Source: CAIWHR01 sp963734575 (GTDB taxonomy: Bacteria; Pseudomonadota; Gammaproteobacteria; Burkholderiales; Casimicrobiaceae). Taken from it: a stretch of 64,000 nt of DNA. This document shows, piece after piece, positions 29,173-38,105 of this stretch (within the stretch, counting starts at the first letter, position 1; each line of letters opens with the position of its first letter). The notes beneath the pieces are model-generated. The model had not been told where the DNA came from. It did not search any database and was given only the letters and a program-made list of their open reading frames with translations. Made by a program: the position numbers and the translations under genes. The stretch spans positions 1-64,000 of the forward strand of contig CAVTHT010000012.1 in assembly GCA_963734575.1 (NCBI GenBank), read 5' to 3'.

Positions 29173-31852
29173 TCACTTGCCCACGCCTGACAGCCAGGCG
29201 TGGGCCTCGTCGAGAGCCTTGTCATAACCAAGGCCATGCGCCGCGCTCACCAGCGCGGCGAAGCGCTCGGCGCCCAGCGTCGCCTGGGCACTCTCGACGA
29301 GCGGTGCCAGGAACGCCTCGTCGGCGGGGTCGCGCTGCAGGCCAGTCTGGCCTTGCTGACCCTGCGCGGCGCCGTAGAAACGCGCCGCCTGGTCAGCATC
29401 ACCTGTCGAGGCCGCGAGGCCCGCACACACCTCGAGTGCGCTGAGCCCGGTCGGCTGTGAGCCCGTCTGTCGCGCGATCGCAAGCGCCTCGAGCAGCAGC
29501 GCCCGCGCGTCGCCCGTCGAGCGGCCGCCGATGAGCGCCATGGCGAGGTTGAGCAGGCCGATGGCGATGATCTGCCGGTCGTCGAGCTCGCGTCCGATGG
29601 CCACCACGTCGCGCAGCAGCGGCTGCGCGGCGGCGAGGTCACCGTCCTGGCGGTGCAATTGCGCGAGGGCGTTGAGGGCCGCCGCCACTTCGCGCCGATT
29701 GCCGAGCTCTTGTGCAAGCGCCAGTCCCTCGGCAAGGTGCGCGCGCGCCGCGGCCGCGTCGCCCTGCCCCAGCTCCGTAATGGCGAGCGGCTGAAGCACG
29801 ACCGCGATGGCGTGCTTGTCCCCGAGCTCGCGCGCAATAGACAGGCTCTCCTCCAGGTAACGCTGCGATTCGGCGTAGCGTCCCATCCAGGACCCGATCT
29901 GGCCGACGTCGAACAATGCATTGCACCGCGCGAGCGAGCGGCTGTCCGCGCCCGGGCGTGACAGCGCCTCGAGCGTCACTCGCCAGCCGAGATCGAGCAG
30001 GCCGCGCAGCATCCAGTAACGGCGCGTCGCGGTGACGAGCCGCAGGCCGAGGGTGCTGCCGTCCGCGGCATGCGCGCACCACGCGTGCGCAGCCAGCAGG
30101 TTCTCGCGCTCGTCGTCGAGACGTGCGAGCGCCGCGCGCTGCTCCGGGCCGATGAGCTCGGGCCGGGTCTTCTCCGCGAGCTCGAGGTAGTAGCGCAGGT
30201 GGCGCTCCCGCGCGGCGCCTTCGTCGCTGGCCTGTGTCAGGCGTTCCGCCGCGTACTGCTGCACGGTCTCGAGCAGCCGATAGCGGTCACCGTCGGCTTC
30301 CACCACCACCAGCGACTTCTCGACGAGACGCGTGAGGAGGTCGAGGACGTCATCGTGCTCGATCGTACCGCCGCGGCCGATCGCTTCCGCCGCCTCCAGG
30401 GTCCAGCCGCCGGCGAACACCGCGAGCCGCTGCAGCACCAGGCGCTCCGCCTCGGTGAGCAGGTCGTAGCTCCAGTCGATCAGTGCCCGCAGCGTCTGCT
30501 GCCGCGGCAATGCAGTGCGATCGCTGCTCGTGAGCAGCCGGAACCGATCGTCGAGACGCGCGGCAATCTGCTCCACGGACATGGCGCGGACGCGCGCGGC
30601 CGCGAGCTCCAGCGCGAGTGGAATGCCATCGAGGCGATGGCAGATGCTCGTGATCGCCGACGCATTGCGCGCGGTGACCTCGAACCCCGTGCGCACCGAC
30701 GCCGCACGGTCGCGAAAGAGGCGCACCGCTTCGTATTGCGCGAGGGCGCTCGCCTGCGGAGGATGATCGGGATCGGGCACCGAAAGCGACGGCACCTGGA
30801 ACACCGACTCGCCTGGCTCGCGCAAGCCGCTCGCGACTCGATGCCAGGACCTTGATGTCGGCGCCGGCCGCGAGCAGCTGGCGCGCGATGGTGGCGGCCG
30901 CTTCGTCGAGGTGCTCGCAGTTGTCGAGAATCACCAGCAGCTTGCGGTCGGCAACGAAGTGCAGCAGCGCGTCGACGAGCGCCGTGCCGCCCTCCTCCTT
31001 GACACCGAGCACCGAGGCAACGGCCTGGGGCACGAGCCGCGGGTCCGTGATCGCCGCGAGCTCGACCAGCCACACGCCATCGGGGAAGGCGTCCATCGCA
31101 TCCGCCGCAGCCTGCAAGGAAAGGCGCGTCTTGCCGATGCCTCCGGCGCCGGTCAGCGTGACCAGGCGCGAGCTCGCGAGCATCTTCGCGATGGCATGCA
31201 GTTCGCGCTCCCGGCCCACGAACGACGTGACCTGCTGCGGCAGGTTGTTGGGCGTCGATTCGAGCGAGCGCAAGGCGGGGAATTCGCGCCGGAGCTCCGG
31301 ATGGAGCACCTGGTACAGATGCTCCGGCGTGGAGAGGTCGCGCAGGCGGACCCGCCCGAGGTCGAGCAAGGCGAGGTCGCGCGGCAGGCGATCTCGCACG
31401 AGATCGACCGTCGCCTGCGACAGCAGAACCTGCCCGCCGTGCGCCGCATTCATGATGCGGGATGCACGGTTGACGGGGCTGCCGTGAAAGTCCTCCTCCG
31501 CCTGCTCCACCACGCCCACGTGGATGCCGCAGCGCGCACGCAACGGGACACCGGCGGTGTGGACGGAATCCGCCAGCGCCAGCTGCAGCTCGACCGCCGC
31601 ACGCAACGCCGCGAGCGGATCTGGAAATGCCGCGTAGATCCCGTCGCCCGTCATCTTGACGATGCGCCCGCGGTGCTCCGTCACCGCCGCGTGTGCGAGC
31701 GCATCGTGCCGCGCGAGCGCCGGACGCATCCGCTCGGAGTCCTGCTCCCACAAGCGGCTGCTGCCTTCGATGTCGGTGAAGAGCAAGGCGGTGATCGCAG
31801 CGGACGAGCGCTCCGTCCCCGCGGCACCATCCTCGCCTTTGCCCTCGGCCAC
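29173..31852 (-). CDS. Adenylate/guanylate cyclase domain - ATPase - TPR protein, frame-disrupted
   Basis: About 890 residues when joined. The N-terminal class III cyclase domain shows the metal-binding aspartates in ALLFTDIEGSSRLWEQ and KMTGDGIYAAF. An AAA/NB-ARC-like ATPase follows: Walker A GAGGIGKTRL (near residue 230) and Walker B LLVILDNCEHL. The frame shifts near 30838 (SSRER into LREPGESVFQVPSLSVPDPD), then a winged-helix and TPR region (ELGNRREVAAALNALAQLHR, ALLLEALAIARQTGS). This is the architecture of large signal-responsive regulators of the LuxR/AfsR kind, but no DNA-binding C-terminal HTH is evident. The nearby direct targets cannot be identified. Confidence 0.82.
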
Positions 31853-32135
31853 GTCGTTCCCGGTCTGCTGTGACGGGAACTACCATACACCCGATCGTGA
31901 CGCCTTCGGGCGGCATGGCGCCGCCAGCGGCCGCGGCACCTCCCCTGACACCCGCACCGCGTATCGGCTTCCACGCCGTCGCGCCGTCCAGGCGCGCTGG
32001 GGTGCGATTCCCTTTACCATGCGCCGGTCATTCCACCTCACGTCGAGACCGATCGCCATGAACTGCATGCCACACCGCAACGAAGCAGTACTGCGCTATG
32101 CCGCAGCCTGCATGCACCCGCGGCGCCGTCCCGGC

Positions 32136-32855
32136 ATGTGCGCACGAGCGTGGCATGCGGGCGGGTCGACGCGCTTCGGTTACGGGTTTGCCATGGCGCT
32201 CGCACTCGTGGTGTCCGCGTCCGCGCAGGTCGCGCCGTCGCAGGCGGAGATGGCCGCCTATCGGGGCCTCTTCACGGCCGCCGCCGAAGGCAACACTGCC
32301 CGGCTGGAGGCGCTGCTGCGTGCCGGCGAGGATCCCAACGCACGCGACGGCTACGGGCGCACCCCGCTGCACGTCGCCGCTCACGCGAGGAAGCCGCAGG
32401 CATTCAAGATGCTGGTGGCCGGTGGCGCCGATCCGAACGCGCTCGAGCACGATCGCTACGACATCGTGACCATCGCGGCGGTCGCCAACGATGTGCCGAC
32501 GCTGGAAGCCGCGCTCGCCGCGGGTTGCAGTGCCGGCAACATCACCAGCCGCTACGACGGCACCGCGCTGATCGCCGCGGCGCATCTCGGCCACGCGGAC
32601 GTCGTGCGTACGCTCATCCGCGCCGGTGCGCCGCTCGACCACGTGAACAACCTCGGCTGGACCGCCGTCATCGAATCCATCGTGCTCGGCGACGGCGGAC
32701 CGCGTCATGTCGATACGCTCGACGCCCTAGTGCGTGCCGGCGCGAACCTCGGCCTACCCGATCGCGAGGGACGCACGCCCCTGATGCTCGCGAACGCGCG
32801 CGGCTACGCGCCGATGGTGCGACTGCTCGAGGCGCGCGGCGCCGCCGCGCGGTAA
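32136..32855 (+). CDS. Ankyrin repeat protein, probably secreted
   Basis: About 240 residues. A signal-like segment (FAMALALVVSASAQ) is followed by ankyrin repeats: NTARLEALLRAGEDPNARDG, YGRTPLHVAAHARKPQAFKM, LVAGGADPNALEHDRYDI, GTALIAAAHLGHADVVRTLI, RAGAPLDHVNNLGWTAV and EGRTPLMLANARGYAPMVRL. The start is uncertain: ATG 32058, 32136 and 32193 are all in frame; 32136 gives the most plausible export signal. Periplasmic ankyrin proteins often protect or bind partners. It sits 5 bases ahead of the methyltransferase gene. Confidence 0.82.
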   Translation: MCARAWHAGGSTRFGYGFAMALALVVSASAQVAPSQAEMAAYRGLFTAAAEGNTARLEALLRAGEDPNARDGYGRTPLHVAAHARKPQAFKMLVAGGADPNALEHDRYDIVTIAAVANDVPTLEAALAAGCSAGNITSRYDGTALIAAAHLGHADVVRTLIRAGAPLDHVNNLGWTAVIESIVLGDGGPRHVDTLDALVRAGANLGLPDREGRTPLMLANARGYAPMVRLLEARGAAAR

Positions 32856-32859
32856 CGTC

Positions 32860-34140
32860 ATGGCACGTTCCGATCAGCAGCCTGCGCGTCGTGGCGCCAT
32901 TGCACGCGGTGCACGCGAAGACGGGCGCGCCGCCGCAGCCGGGGACGACGCACTGGCGGTGCTGCATCTCAAGCCGGAGCGCGACAAGTCGCTGCGGCAC
33001 CGGCATCCGTGGATCTTCTCCGGTGCAATCGCGCGCATGGACGGCGATCCGGCGTCCGGCGACACGGTACTGGTACGTGCTGACGACGGAACGTTCCTGT
33101 GCCGCGGCGCGTACTCCCCGGCCTCGCAGATCCGTGCCCGGGCATGGACGTTCCACGCCACGGAGAGTGTCGACGGCGCGTTCTTCGAGCGACGCGTGCG
33201 CCTTGCGGTCGACGCGCGCCGGCCGCTGCTCGACGCGCAACACACCGCATGTCGCCTGATCCACGGCGAGTCGGACGGATTGCCCGGCGTGATCGCCGAC
33301 CGCTATGGCGACGTCGTGGTGCTGCAATTGAGCGCTGCCGGTGCGGAGCGCTGGCGGGAAGTGATCGTCGCCGCGCTCCTCGAAGCTGCGGGAGTGTCGT
33401 GCGTGTATGAGCGCTCTGATGCCGACGTGCGCACGCTCGAAGGGCTTCCGGCGCGCACGGGCGCGATCAAAGGCACCCCGCCGGCCGAGGTGGTGATGCT
33501 CGAGGACGGCATCCGCTACCGCGTGGACATCGCCACCGGGCAGAAGACCGGATTCTTCCTCGATCAGCGCGACAACCGCGCGGCCATCCGTGCGTGCGCT
33601 CATGGTCGGTCGGTGCTGAACGTGTTCTGCTACACCGGCGGCTTCTCCCTCGCGGCGCTCGCAGGCGGCGCGACGGCCGTGCTCTCGGTCGACAGCTCGC
33701 CCGATGCACTCGCGCTGGCTGCGGAGAACGTCGCGCGCAACCCCGCGCTGGCGCAGGATCGCACCGAATGGCGTGCTGCCGATGCCTTCGAGGAGTTGCG
33801 GCGGCTGCGCGATCGCGCGGCGACGTTCGACCTCATCGTGCTCGACCCGCCCAAGTTCGCCCCCACCGCCCATCACGCGGAGCGCGCGGCGCGTGCCTAC
33901 AAGGACATCAACCTGTGGGCCCTGAAGCTCCTGCGCCCCGGCGGACAGCTCGCGACGTTCAGCTGCTCCGGCGGTATCGACGCCGATCTCTTTCGCAAGA
34001 TCGTCGCCGGCGCCGCCATCGATGCCAAGGTGGAAGCCGTGGTCGAGCGCCGTTTTGGCGCGAGTGTCGACCATCCCGTCGGGCTGGCCTTTCCCGAAGG
34101 CGAGTACCTCAAGGGACTGCTGATCCGGCGGGTCTCCTGA
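32860..34140 (+). CDS. rlmI: Class I SAM-dependent rRNA methyltransferase (RlmI/RlmK-like)
   Basis: 426 residues. An N-terminal PUA-like part (LHLKPERDKSLRHRHPWIFS, GAIARM) is followed by the family's GLPGVIADRYGDVVVLQLS, GQKTGFFLDQRDNR, the SAM-binding NVFCYTGGFSLAALAGGA, and the catalytic DPPKFAPTAHH. The homologue RlmI methylates C1962 of 23S rRNA (m5C). The first 30 residues are low-complexity and a later start is possible. It is followed by the small PEP-CTERM array, with no sign of shared regulation. Confidence 0.9.
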   Translation: MARSDQQPARRGAIARGAREDGRAAAAGDDALAVLHLKPERDKSLRHRHPWIFSGAIARMDGDPASGDTVLVRADDGTFLCRGAYSPASQIRARAWTFHATESVDGAFFERRVRLAVDARRPLLDAQHTACRLIHGESDGLPGVIADRYGDVVVLQLSAAGAERWREVIVAALLEAAGVSCVYERSDADVRTLEGLPARTGAIKGTPPAEVVMLEDGIRYRVDIATGQKTGFFLDQRDNRAAIRACAHGRSVLNVFCYTGGFSLAALAGGATAVLSVDSSPDALALAAENVARNPALAQDRTEWRAADAFEELRRLRDRAATFDLIVLDPPKFAPTAHHAERAARAYKDINLWALKLLRPGGQLATFSCSGGIDADLFRKIVAGAAIDAKVEAVVERRFGASVDHPVGLAFPEGEYLKGLLIRRVS

Positions 34141-34369
34141 CGCGACCGGGTGCACGGACGGGGTGGGGCGCACCGTTCCGCGCCGCGGTTCCCGGGTGTG
34201 TGGCGTGTCGACGGGGATTACAGCGCCGTCGATGCAGGCGTGGACCTGCCACGCTAAGTCCAATGAAATTACTGGCAATACGTCCCGCGGCGCGGTTAAT
34301 GCTTACCCGGTCCACCTCGGCTGCATTGGCCGAACCCGACCCGCCAGTCACGAACCCCAAGAGGTCGTC

Positions 34370-34525
34370 ATGAAGTCCTTCCTGTCGCTCTGCTTGCTCC
34401 TTGCCGCGTCGCCCTTTGCCACCGCCGGGGTCGTCAATCGCATCTCCGAGCCCGGCAGCTTCGAGCTCCTCGCCATGGCGGGCGTCGCCGCCGTCGTGGT
34501 CGCGCTGCGCAATCGCCGCAAATAG
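34370..34525 (+). CDS. Mini PEP-CTERM-like protein 1 of 6
   Basis: 51 residues. Signal peptide MKSFLSLCLLLAASPFATAG, linker VVNRIS, then EPGSFELLAMAGVAAVVVAL and RNRRK. The GAGGTC sequence just before ATG 34370 is a plausible ribosome-binding site. The longer open frame upstream of this ATG is not coding. The tail has the PEP-CTERM arrangement: EP-G motif, membrane helix, basic end. After removal of the signal and the tail only a handful of residues would remain. Role unknown. Confidence 0.8.
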   Translation: MKSFLSLCLLLAASPFATAGVVNRISEPGSFELLAMAGVAAVVVALRNRRK

Positions 34526-34601
34526 CCACGCATCGGCCCGCTCGCGCGACCGCCGGGTGGTCGCCGAACGGTGTCGGCCGCAAATCAGACAGGGAGGAAG
34601 C

Positions 34602-34772
34602 ATGAAGCACTTGCTTGTCGCAGTGATGACGTGCCTTGCAGGGTTCGCCACCTCCGCAGCTGCCGGCGGTGCCGTTCCGCCGCGCGCTCTGGCCGAACCG
34701 GGCAGCTTCGAACTGCTCGCAATCGCAGGCGTTGTCGCCGCCGTCATTGCACTTCGCAATCGCCGGAAGTAA
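34602..34772 (+). CDS. Mini PEP-CTERM-like protein 2 of 6
   Basis: 56 residues. Signal peptide MKHLLVAVMTCLAGFATSAA, linker AGGAVPPRALA, then EPGSFELLAIAGVVAAVIAL and RNRRK. AGGGAGGAAG before ATG 34602 is a strong ribosome-binding site. It is the longest copy. Starts 76 bases after copy 1 ends. Confidence 0.82.
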   Translation: MKHLLVAVMTCLAGFATSAAAGGAVPPRALAEPGSFELLAIAGVVAAVIALRNRRK

Positions 34773-34838
34773 GCGGCGCCGGCAGGTAGGCTCGTTCCGC
34801 ATCGTCCCAGCGGTCACATTGGCAACCCAGAGGTGCTC

Positions 34839-35004
34839 ATGAAGCAGCTCGCCGTCGCAGCCCTGACTGCACTCGCATCCGCCGCCGCATACGCAGGTAC
34901 CCCTGTACCTCCGCGCAACCTGCCCGAGCCCGGGCAGTTTCGAATTGCTGGCCATCGCCGGCGTCGTCGCCGTCGTGGTGGCGATCCGGAATCGCCGCAA
35001 GTGA
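34839..35004 (+). pseudogene. Mini PEP-CTERM-like protein 3 of 6, one-base frameshift
   Basis: Signal peptide MKQLAVAALTALASAAAYAG, linker TPVPPRNLP, then EPG. In the given sequence the run CCCGGG near 34930 has one base too many, so translation leaves frame after EPG. Removing it restores SFELLAIAGVVAVVVAI and RNRRK with a stop at 35002-35004, exactly as in its neighbours. The restored protein has a full PEPGS motif. Error or real inactivation cannot be decided. Confidence 0.75.
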
Positions 35005-35065
35005 ACTCAAATTCCCTCCGCACTGGCGACAGGGCGGAGACAGATGCGCTCAGCTGGGAGGATCG

Positions 35066-35227
35066 ATGAAGTCTTTGCTTGCAGCCCTCGCGACGGCGCT
35101 TGCGTCCGCGACTGCCTCTGCCGGATTCGTTCCGGTCAATAACGTCGCGGAGCCGGGCAGTTTTGAATTGCTGGCGATCGCTGGTGTGGTCGCTGCAGTC
35201 GTGGCGCTGCGCAACCGCCGCAAGTAG
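35066..35227 (+). CDS. Mini PEP-CTERM-like protein 4 of 6
   Basis: 53 residues. Signal peptide MKSLLAALATALASATASAG, linker FVPVNNVA, then EPGSFELLAIAGVVAAVVAL and RNRRK. GGGAGGATCG before ATG 35066 is the ribosome-binding site. It is the closest to a consensus of the array. Confidence 0.82.
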   Translation: MKSLLAALATALASATASAGFVPVNNVAEPGSFELLAIAGVVAAVVALRNRRK

Positions 35228-35291
35228 TCCCACCGCGTGGTCGGGGACTCCCGCGACCGCCGTCCGCCCGTCCAACAAGAAGGAGCTGGTC

Positions 35292-35453
35292 ATGAAAGCA
35301 CGCATCGCGAGTGCGCTCGCTGCCCTCACGTCGGGTCATGTTTTCGCTGTCGCCGCTGCACCCCAACCGCTGCCGGAGCCGGGCAGCTTCGAGTTGATCG
35401 CCATCGCCGGGGTGATCGCCGTCGTGGTGGCGATTCGAAACCGCAGGAAATAG
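35292..35453 (+). CDS. Mini PEP-CTERM-like protein 5 of 6
   Basis: 53 residues. Signal peptide MKARIASALAALTSGHVFAV, linker AAAPQPLP, then EPGSFELIAIAGVIAVVVAI and RNRRK; together the linker end and tail form a full PEPGS. AAGGAG precedes ATG 35292. The signal region differs clearly from the other copies while the tail is kept. Confidence 0.82.
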   Translation: MKARIASALAALTSGHVFAVAAAPQPLPEPGSFELIAIAGVIAVVVAIRNRRK

Positions 35454-35504
35454 TCGATTCGCGACCGGGCGCATCTGCGCCCGCACGTTCCCAGTGGAGG
35501 CGTA

Positions 35505-35666
35505 ATGCAGAAATACCTGTACGCGTCGGTCCTTGCCCTGGCGTCCTGGAACGCCCTCGCCGGACCGTTTGCTCCGCGACCGCTGTCGGAACCGGGCAGC
35601 ATCGAGCTGCTCGGCGTGGCCGGGGTGGTCGCAGTCATCGTGGCCCTGCGCAACCGGCGCAAGTGA
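35505..35666 (+). CDS. Mini PEP-CTERM-like protein 6 of 6
   Basis: 53 residues. Signal peptide MQKYLYASVLALASWNALAG, linker PFAPRPLS, then EPGSIELLGVAGVVAVIVAL and RNRRK. GGAGG precedes ATG 35505. It is the most diverged copy (I and G replacements in the tail) and ends 35 bases before the fatty-acid-hydroxylase-family gene. Confidence 0.82.
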   Translation: MQKYLYASVLALASWNALAGPFAPRPLSEPGSIELLGVAGVVAVIVALRNRRK

Positions 35667-35701
35667 ACCGCCCGACCACACGGCGCCCCGCATAGGCGAG
35701 C

Positions 35702-36556
35702 ATGGCCGACTGGCTCCTCGCCCATCAGCCGCAGATCCAGACGTATTCCTGGATCGGCGCGCTGGCCATCGCTGCCTGCTGGGAGGCGCTGGCCCCGCGT
35801 CGCGCCCCGGGCGCGTCGCAGCGGCGCTGGCGCAACAACGTGGCCCTTGCCATCGCAGGCATGTTGCTGATCTGGGTATGCGTGCCGATCGCCGGCATCG
35901 AATGCGCGAACTGGGTGGCCCAGCGTGGGATCGGACTGCTGAACGTCGTCGTTCTGCCCGCTTGGATCGCAGTGGTGCTGGGCGTGGTGGTGCTCGATGC
36001 GACGTGGTACGCGATGCACCGGCTGTTCCATGCAAGCGCGTTGCTCTGGAGATTCCACCAGACTCACCATTCGGATCTGGAGATCGACTCCGGCACGAAC
36101 CTGCGCCATCATCCGGGCGAGGTCGCCGTGGTTACGGTCGTCGAGCTCGCGACCATCGTCATCGCGGGCGTCCCGGCCGCCGCCGTCCTGGCGTGGACGA
36201 CACTCAACGTGATCGTATCCTTCCTCAATCATGGCAACGTCCGCCTGCCGACCGGCGCCGAGCGTGCGCTGCGTCTGCTGGTCGTGACCCCGGACATGCA
36301 CCGCATTCATCATTCGGCGGAGCACGCGGAGACGAACAGCAACTACAGCGCCGTCATGCCATGGTGGGACCGGCTCTTCGGAACGTTCACTGCGCAGCCG
36401 CGCCTCGGGCACGAGGCGATCGAATTCGGCGTTCGCGAAGCCGGCGGCGCGCGCGCGGCCGCCGAACCATCGCTGTGGACGCTGCTCGCTCTGCCGCTGC
36501 ATCCTGCGGCGCCACCCTCTCGCAACGCTACCGCGTCCGCGGCCGCCGATCGCTGA
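35702..36556 (+). CDS. Fatty acid hydroxylase / sterol desaturase family membrane protein
   Basis: 284 residues with four to five membrane helices (e.g. NNVALAIAGMLLIWVCVPIA, LLNVVVLPAWIAVVLGVVVL) and the di-iron histidine boxes of the family: WYAMHRLFH, FHQTHHSDLEID, LRHHPGE, FLNHGN and MHRIHHSAE. It should hydroxylate or desaturate a lipid or carotenoid-like substrate in the inner membrane. It begins 35 bases after the sixth mini PEP-CTERM gene, so co-transcription is possible. The C-terminal 30 residues are alanine-rich without domain match. Substrate unknown. Confidence 0.9.
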   Translation: MADWLLAHQPQIQTYSWIGALAIAACWEALAPRRAPGASQRRWRNNVALAIAGMLLIWVCVPIAGIECANWVAQRGIGLLNVVVLPAWIAVVLGVVVLDATWYAMHRLFHASALLWRFHQTHHSDLEIDSGTNLRHHPGEVAVVTVVELATIVIAGVPAAAVLAWTTLNVIVSFLNHGNVRLPTGAERALRLLVVTPDMHRIHHSAEHAETNSNYSAVMPWWDRLFGTFTAQPRLGHEAIEFGVREAGGARAAAEPSLWTLLALPLHPAAPPSRNATASAAADR

Positions 36557-36575
36557 CGGCCGGGCTGCCAGGGAC

Positions 36576-36598
36576 GCGCGTGCTCGCCGAGCACGCGC
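36576..36598. terminator. Perfect hairpin between converging genes
   Basis: GCGCGTGCTC (36576-36585) and GAGCACGCGC (36589-36598) form a perfect 10-bp stem with a 3-base loop. It lies between the hydroxylase stop at 36556 and the converging psiF-like stop at 36612, so a bidirectional terminator is likely, though no T-run follows on either side. Confidence 0.6.
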
Positions 36599-36611
36599 GC
36601 AGCGCTTGCGC

Positions 36612-36902
36612 TCAGGCGGCCTTGTGCGTCGTCAGGCACGACTTCATGAAGGCCTTGCGCTCGGCGCCCTTCTTGCCGGTCGCGGACTTGTTGCATTCCC
36701 GCATGCGGTCCTGCTGCGATCCGACCTTGACCGGTCCCGCCGCGGAACGTCCGTCGGATTTCGGTGAGTTCTGCGCCGTTGGCGTCGCGGGTTTCACGAC
36801 TTCGGCCTTGGCGACCGGCTTCACGACCGGCGCCGGATCGGCGGCGAGCACCGGAATCGATGCAAGCACCAGCGGAACGAGCAGTGCAATGCGCAGCTTC
36901 AT
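36612..36902 (-). CDS. PsiF-repeat small periplasmic protein
   Basis: 96 residues. Signal peptide MKLRIALLVPLVLASIPVLA, then a proline/lysine/valine-rich spacer (DPAPVVKPVAKAEVVKPATP) and one PsiF-type repeat: QQDRMRECNKSATGKKGAER, KAFMKSCLTTHKAA. PsiF proteins are small exported proteins, named from a phosphate-starvation-inducible gene; their function is not known. A second PsiF-like protein lies at 38387-38686. Confidence 0.85.
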   Translation of the reverse strand: MKLRIALLVPLVLASIPVLAADPAPVVKPVAKAEVVKPATPTAQNSPKSDGRSAAGPVKVGSQQDRMRECNKSATGKKGAERKAFMKSCLTTHKAA

Positions 36903-37079
36903 GCGATATCCCTTCCTGTGGTTGAGGTAGGTCCCGGCAGTTGCCGGAACCTGCTCATTAACGCAGAAGGGAATGCATTCGCCTCCCCGACGGACGGGCT
37001 AATCCGGACGGTGTAGCGGCTTCACTACCAGACCGCGATGCAGCACTGATCGCCGCCAAGCGCCACGTCAGCCGGTGAG

Positions 37080-38105
37080 CTAGCGTGGCGAGCACATCGC
37101 GACGGCGTTGGGCCCGTAGCCTTCGGCAATGTAGCCGGTCGCGAGCATCTGGTTGCGCACGCGCAGGTCCGTCGTATAGCGGTGATTGGAGTCCGCCCTG
37201 CCGTTCCACAGGCGATACACCGGGATCGTGCCGCTGCGACAGATGCCGCTGTTGGTGTCCGGCAACTCCGTGTAGAACGCGGACGACGTCTCGAGGATGT
37301 AGCCGCTGTAGTTCGGGTCGACGCCGATGCGGCTGGAGATCGCGGCGCACTCCGCGGGCGACGCCGAGAAGAAGTGCGAGTTGCCGTGCTCGGGGGGGAT
37401 GTAGAACCGGCACACGGGCTGCAGGTTGCCGCCGCCGCTCGAGAACACGAAGAACGCGTTGCCGGTGCGGAACCAGCCGGGAATGCGTCCGGTATCGAGC
37501 GCATCGATGTCGGGCTGCAAATTGCTGATGAAGTAATGGTCGAGCGAGGCGTTGTAGAACTCGACGGCCGTGACCGCCAGCGCCGGCAGCGTCACCGACG
37601 AACCGGCGAAGTTGCGGGCGACGTTGTTGGCACCGTAGAAGGCAGCATCCGACGGCGTGTACAGCGCCATGATCCCGTCGGTGGGAAGACCGCCGTAGGC
37701 GACCTCGTCCACACCCGCGTAGTTGACGACGCCGGCGTCGGTGGGCAGGAACTGGTCGGGAATCACGTAGTCGGGGCGCACGGCCGTGAATTCCGGCACG
37801 CTGCCGACCAGGTCCATATAGCCCTGCGTTGCGATCAGCACGTACTTCCCCGCCGTGTTCGTGCTGGGGAGGTTGCTCGGGAACGTGAACTGCTTGGCGA
37901 AGCCGGCATGGGTCGCCGTCAGGATGTGTCCTGCCAGCAGATCCTGCCCGTTGAGGCCGGCGTACTCGTGCAGCAGCACGAACTGCACCGTGCCGTCGGC
38001 GTTGGAGTAGATCTCCACGATCTCGTAGGAGTGATAGGTGGCGCGCGCGAGCCCCGCCGTCAGGCAGAAGGCAATCGCTGCGAATAGGATCAGGAGCTTT
38101 TTCAT
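37080..38105 (-). CDS. Secreted protein with DUF5648-type repeat region
   Basis: 341 residues. Signal peptide MKKLLILFAAIAFCLTAGLA. The first 170 residues (YHSYEIVEIYSNADGTVQFV, LTATHAGFAKQFTFPSNLPS) recur in exported proteins of betaproteobacteria. The rest has the DUF5648-like motifs VEFYNASLDHYFISNLQPDI, VCRFYIPPEHGNSHFFSASP and VYRLWNGRADSNHRYTTDLR, found in many secreted or surface proteins. Function unknown. GTGAATTG-type promoter features were not evident. It lies between the two PsiF-like genes on the same strand. Confidence 0.82.
   Translation of the reverse strand: MKKLLILFAAIAFCLTAGLARATYHSYEIVEIYSNADGTVQFVLLHEYAGLNGQDLLAGHILTATHAGFAKQFTFPSNLPSTNTAGKYVLIATQGYMDLVGSVPEFTAVRPDYVIPDQFLPTDAGVVNYAGVDEVAYGGLPTDGIMALYTPSDAAFYGANNVARNFAGSSVTLPALAVTAVEFYNASLDHYFISNLQPDIDALDTGRIPGWFRTGNAFFVFSSGGGNLQPVCRFYIPPEHGNSHFFSASPAECAAISSRIGVDPNYSGYILETSSAFYTELPDTNSGICRSGTIPVYRLWNGRADSNHRYTTDLRVRNQMLATGYIAEGYGPNAVAMCSPR

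Larger units (their letters stand above)
34370..35666 (+). repeat. Tandem array of six mini PEP-CTERM-like genes
   Basis: Six open frames of 51-56 codons are arranged head to tail with start-to-start distances of 232, 237, 227, 226 and 213 bases and 51-76 base gaps. All encode a short signal peptide, a variable linker of about 5-12 residues, and a nearly invariant tail EPGSFELLAIAGVVA-hydrophobic-LRNRRK. The array looks like serial duplication with conserved C-termini and freely changing N-terminal halves. Individual genes are listed below. Confidence 0.9.

Noticed and set aside
32028..34278. Long minus-strand frames opposite the ankyrin and methyltransferase genes
   Set aside because: Shadows of conserved plus-strand genes.
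34163..34369. N-terminal extension of the first mini PEP-CTERM gene
   Set aside because: The frame is open, but the residues look non-coding and all sibling genes start at the MK signal peptide.
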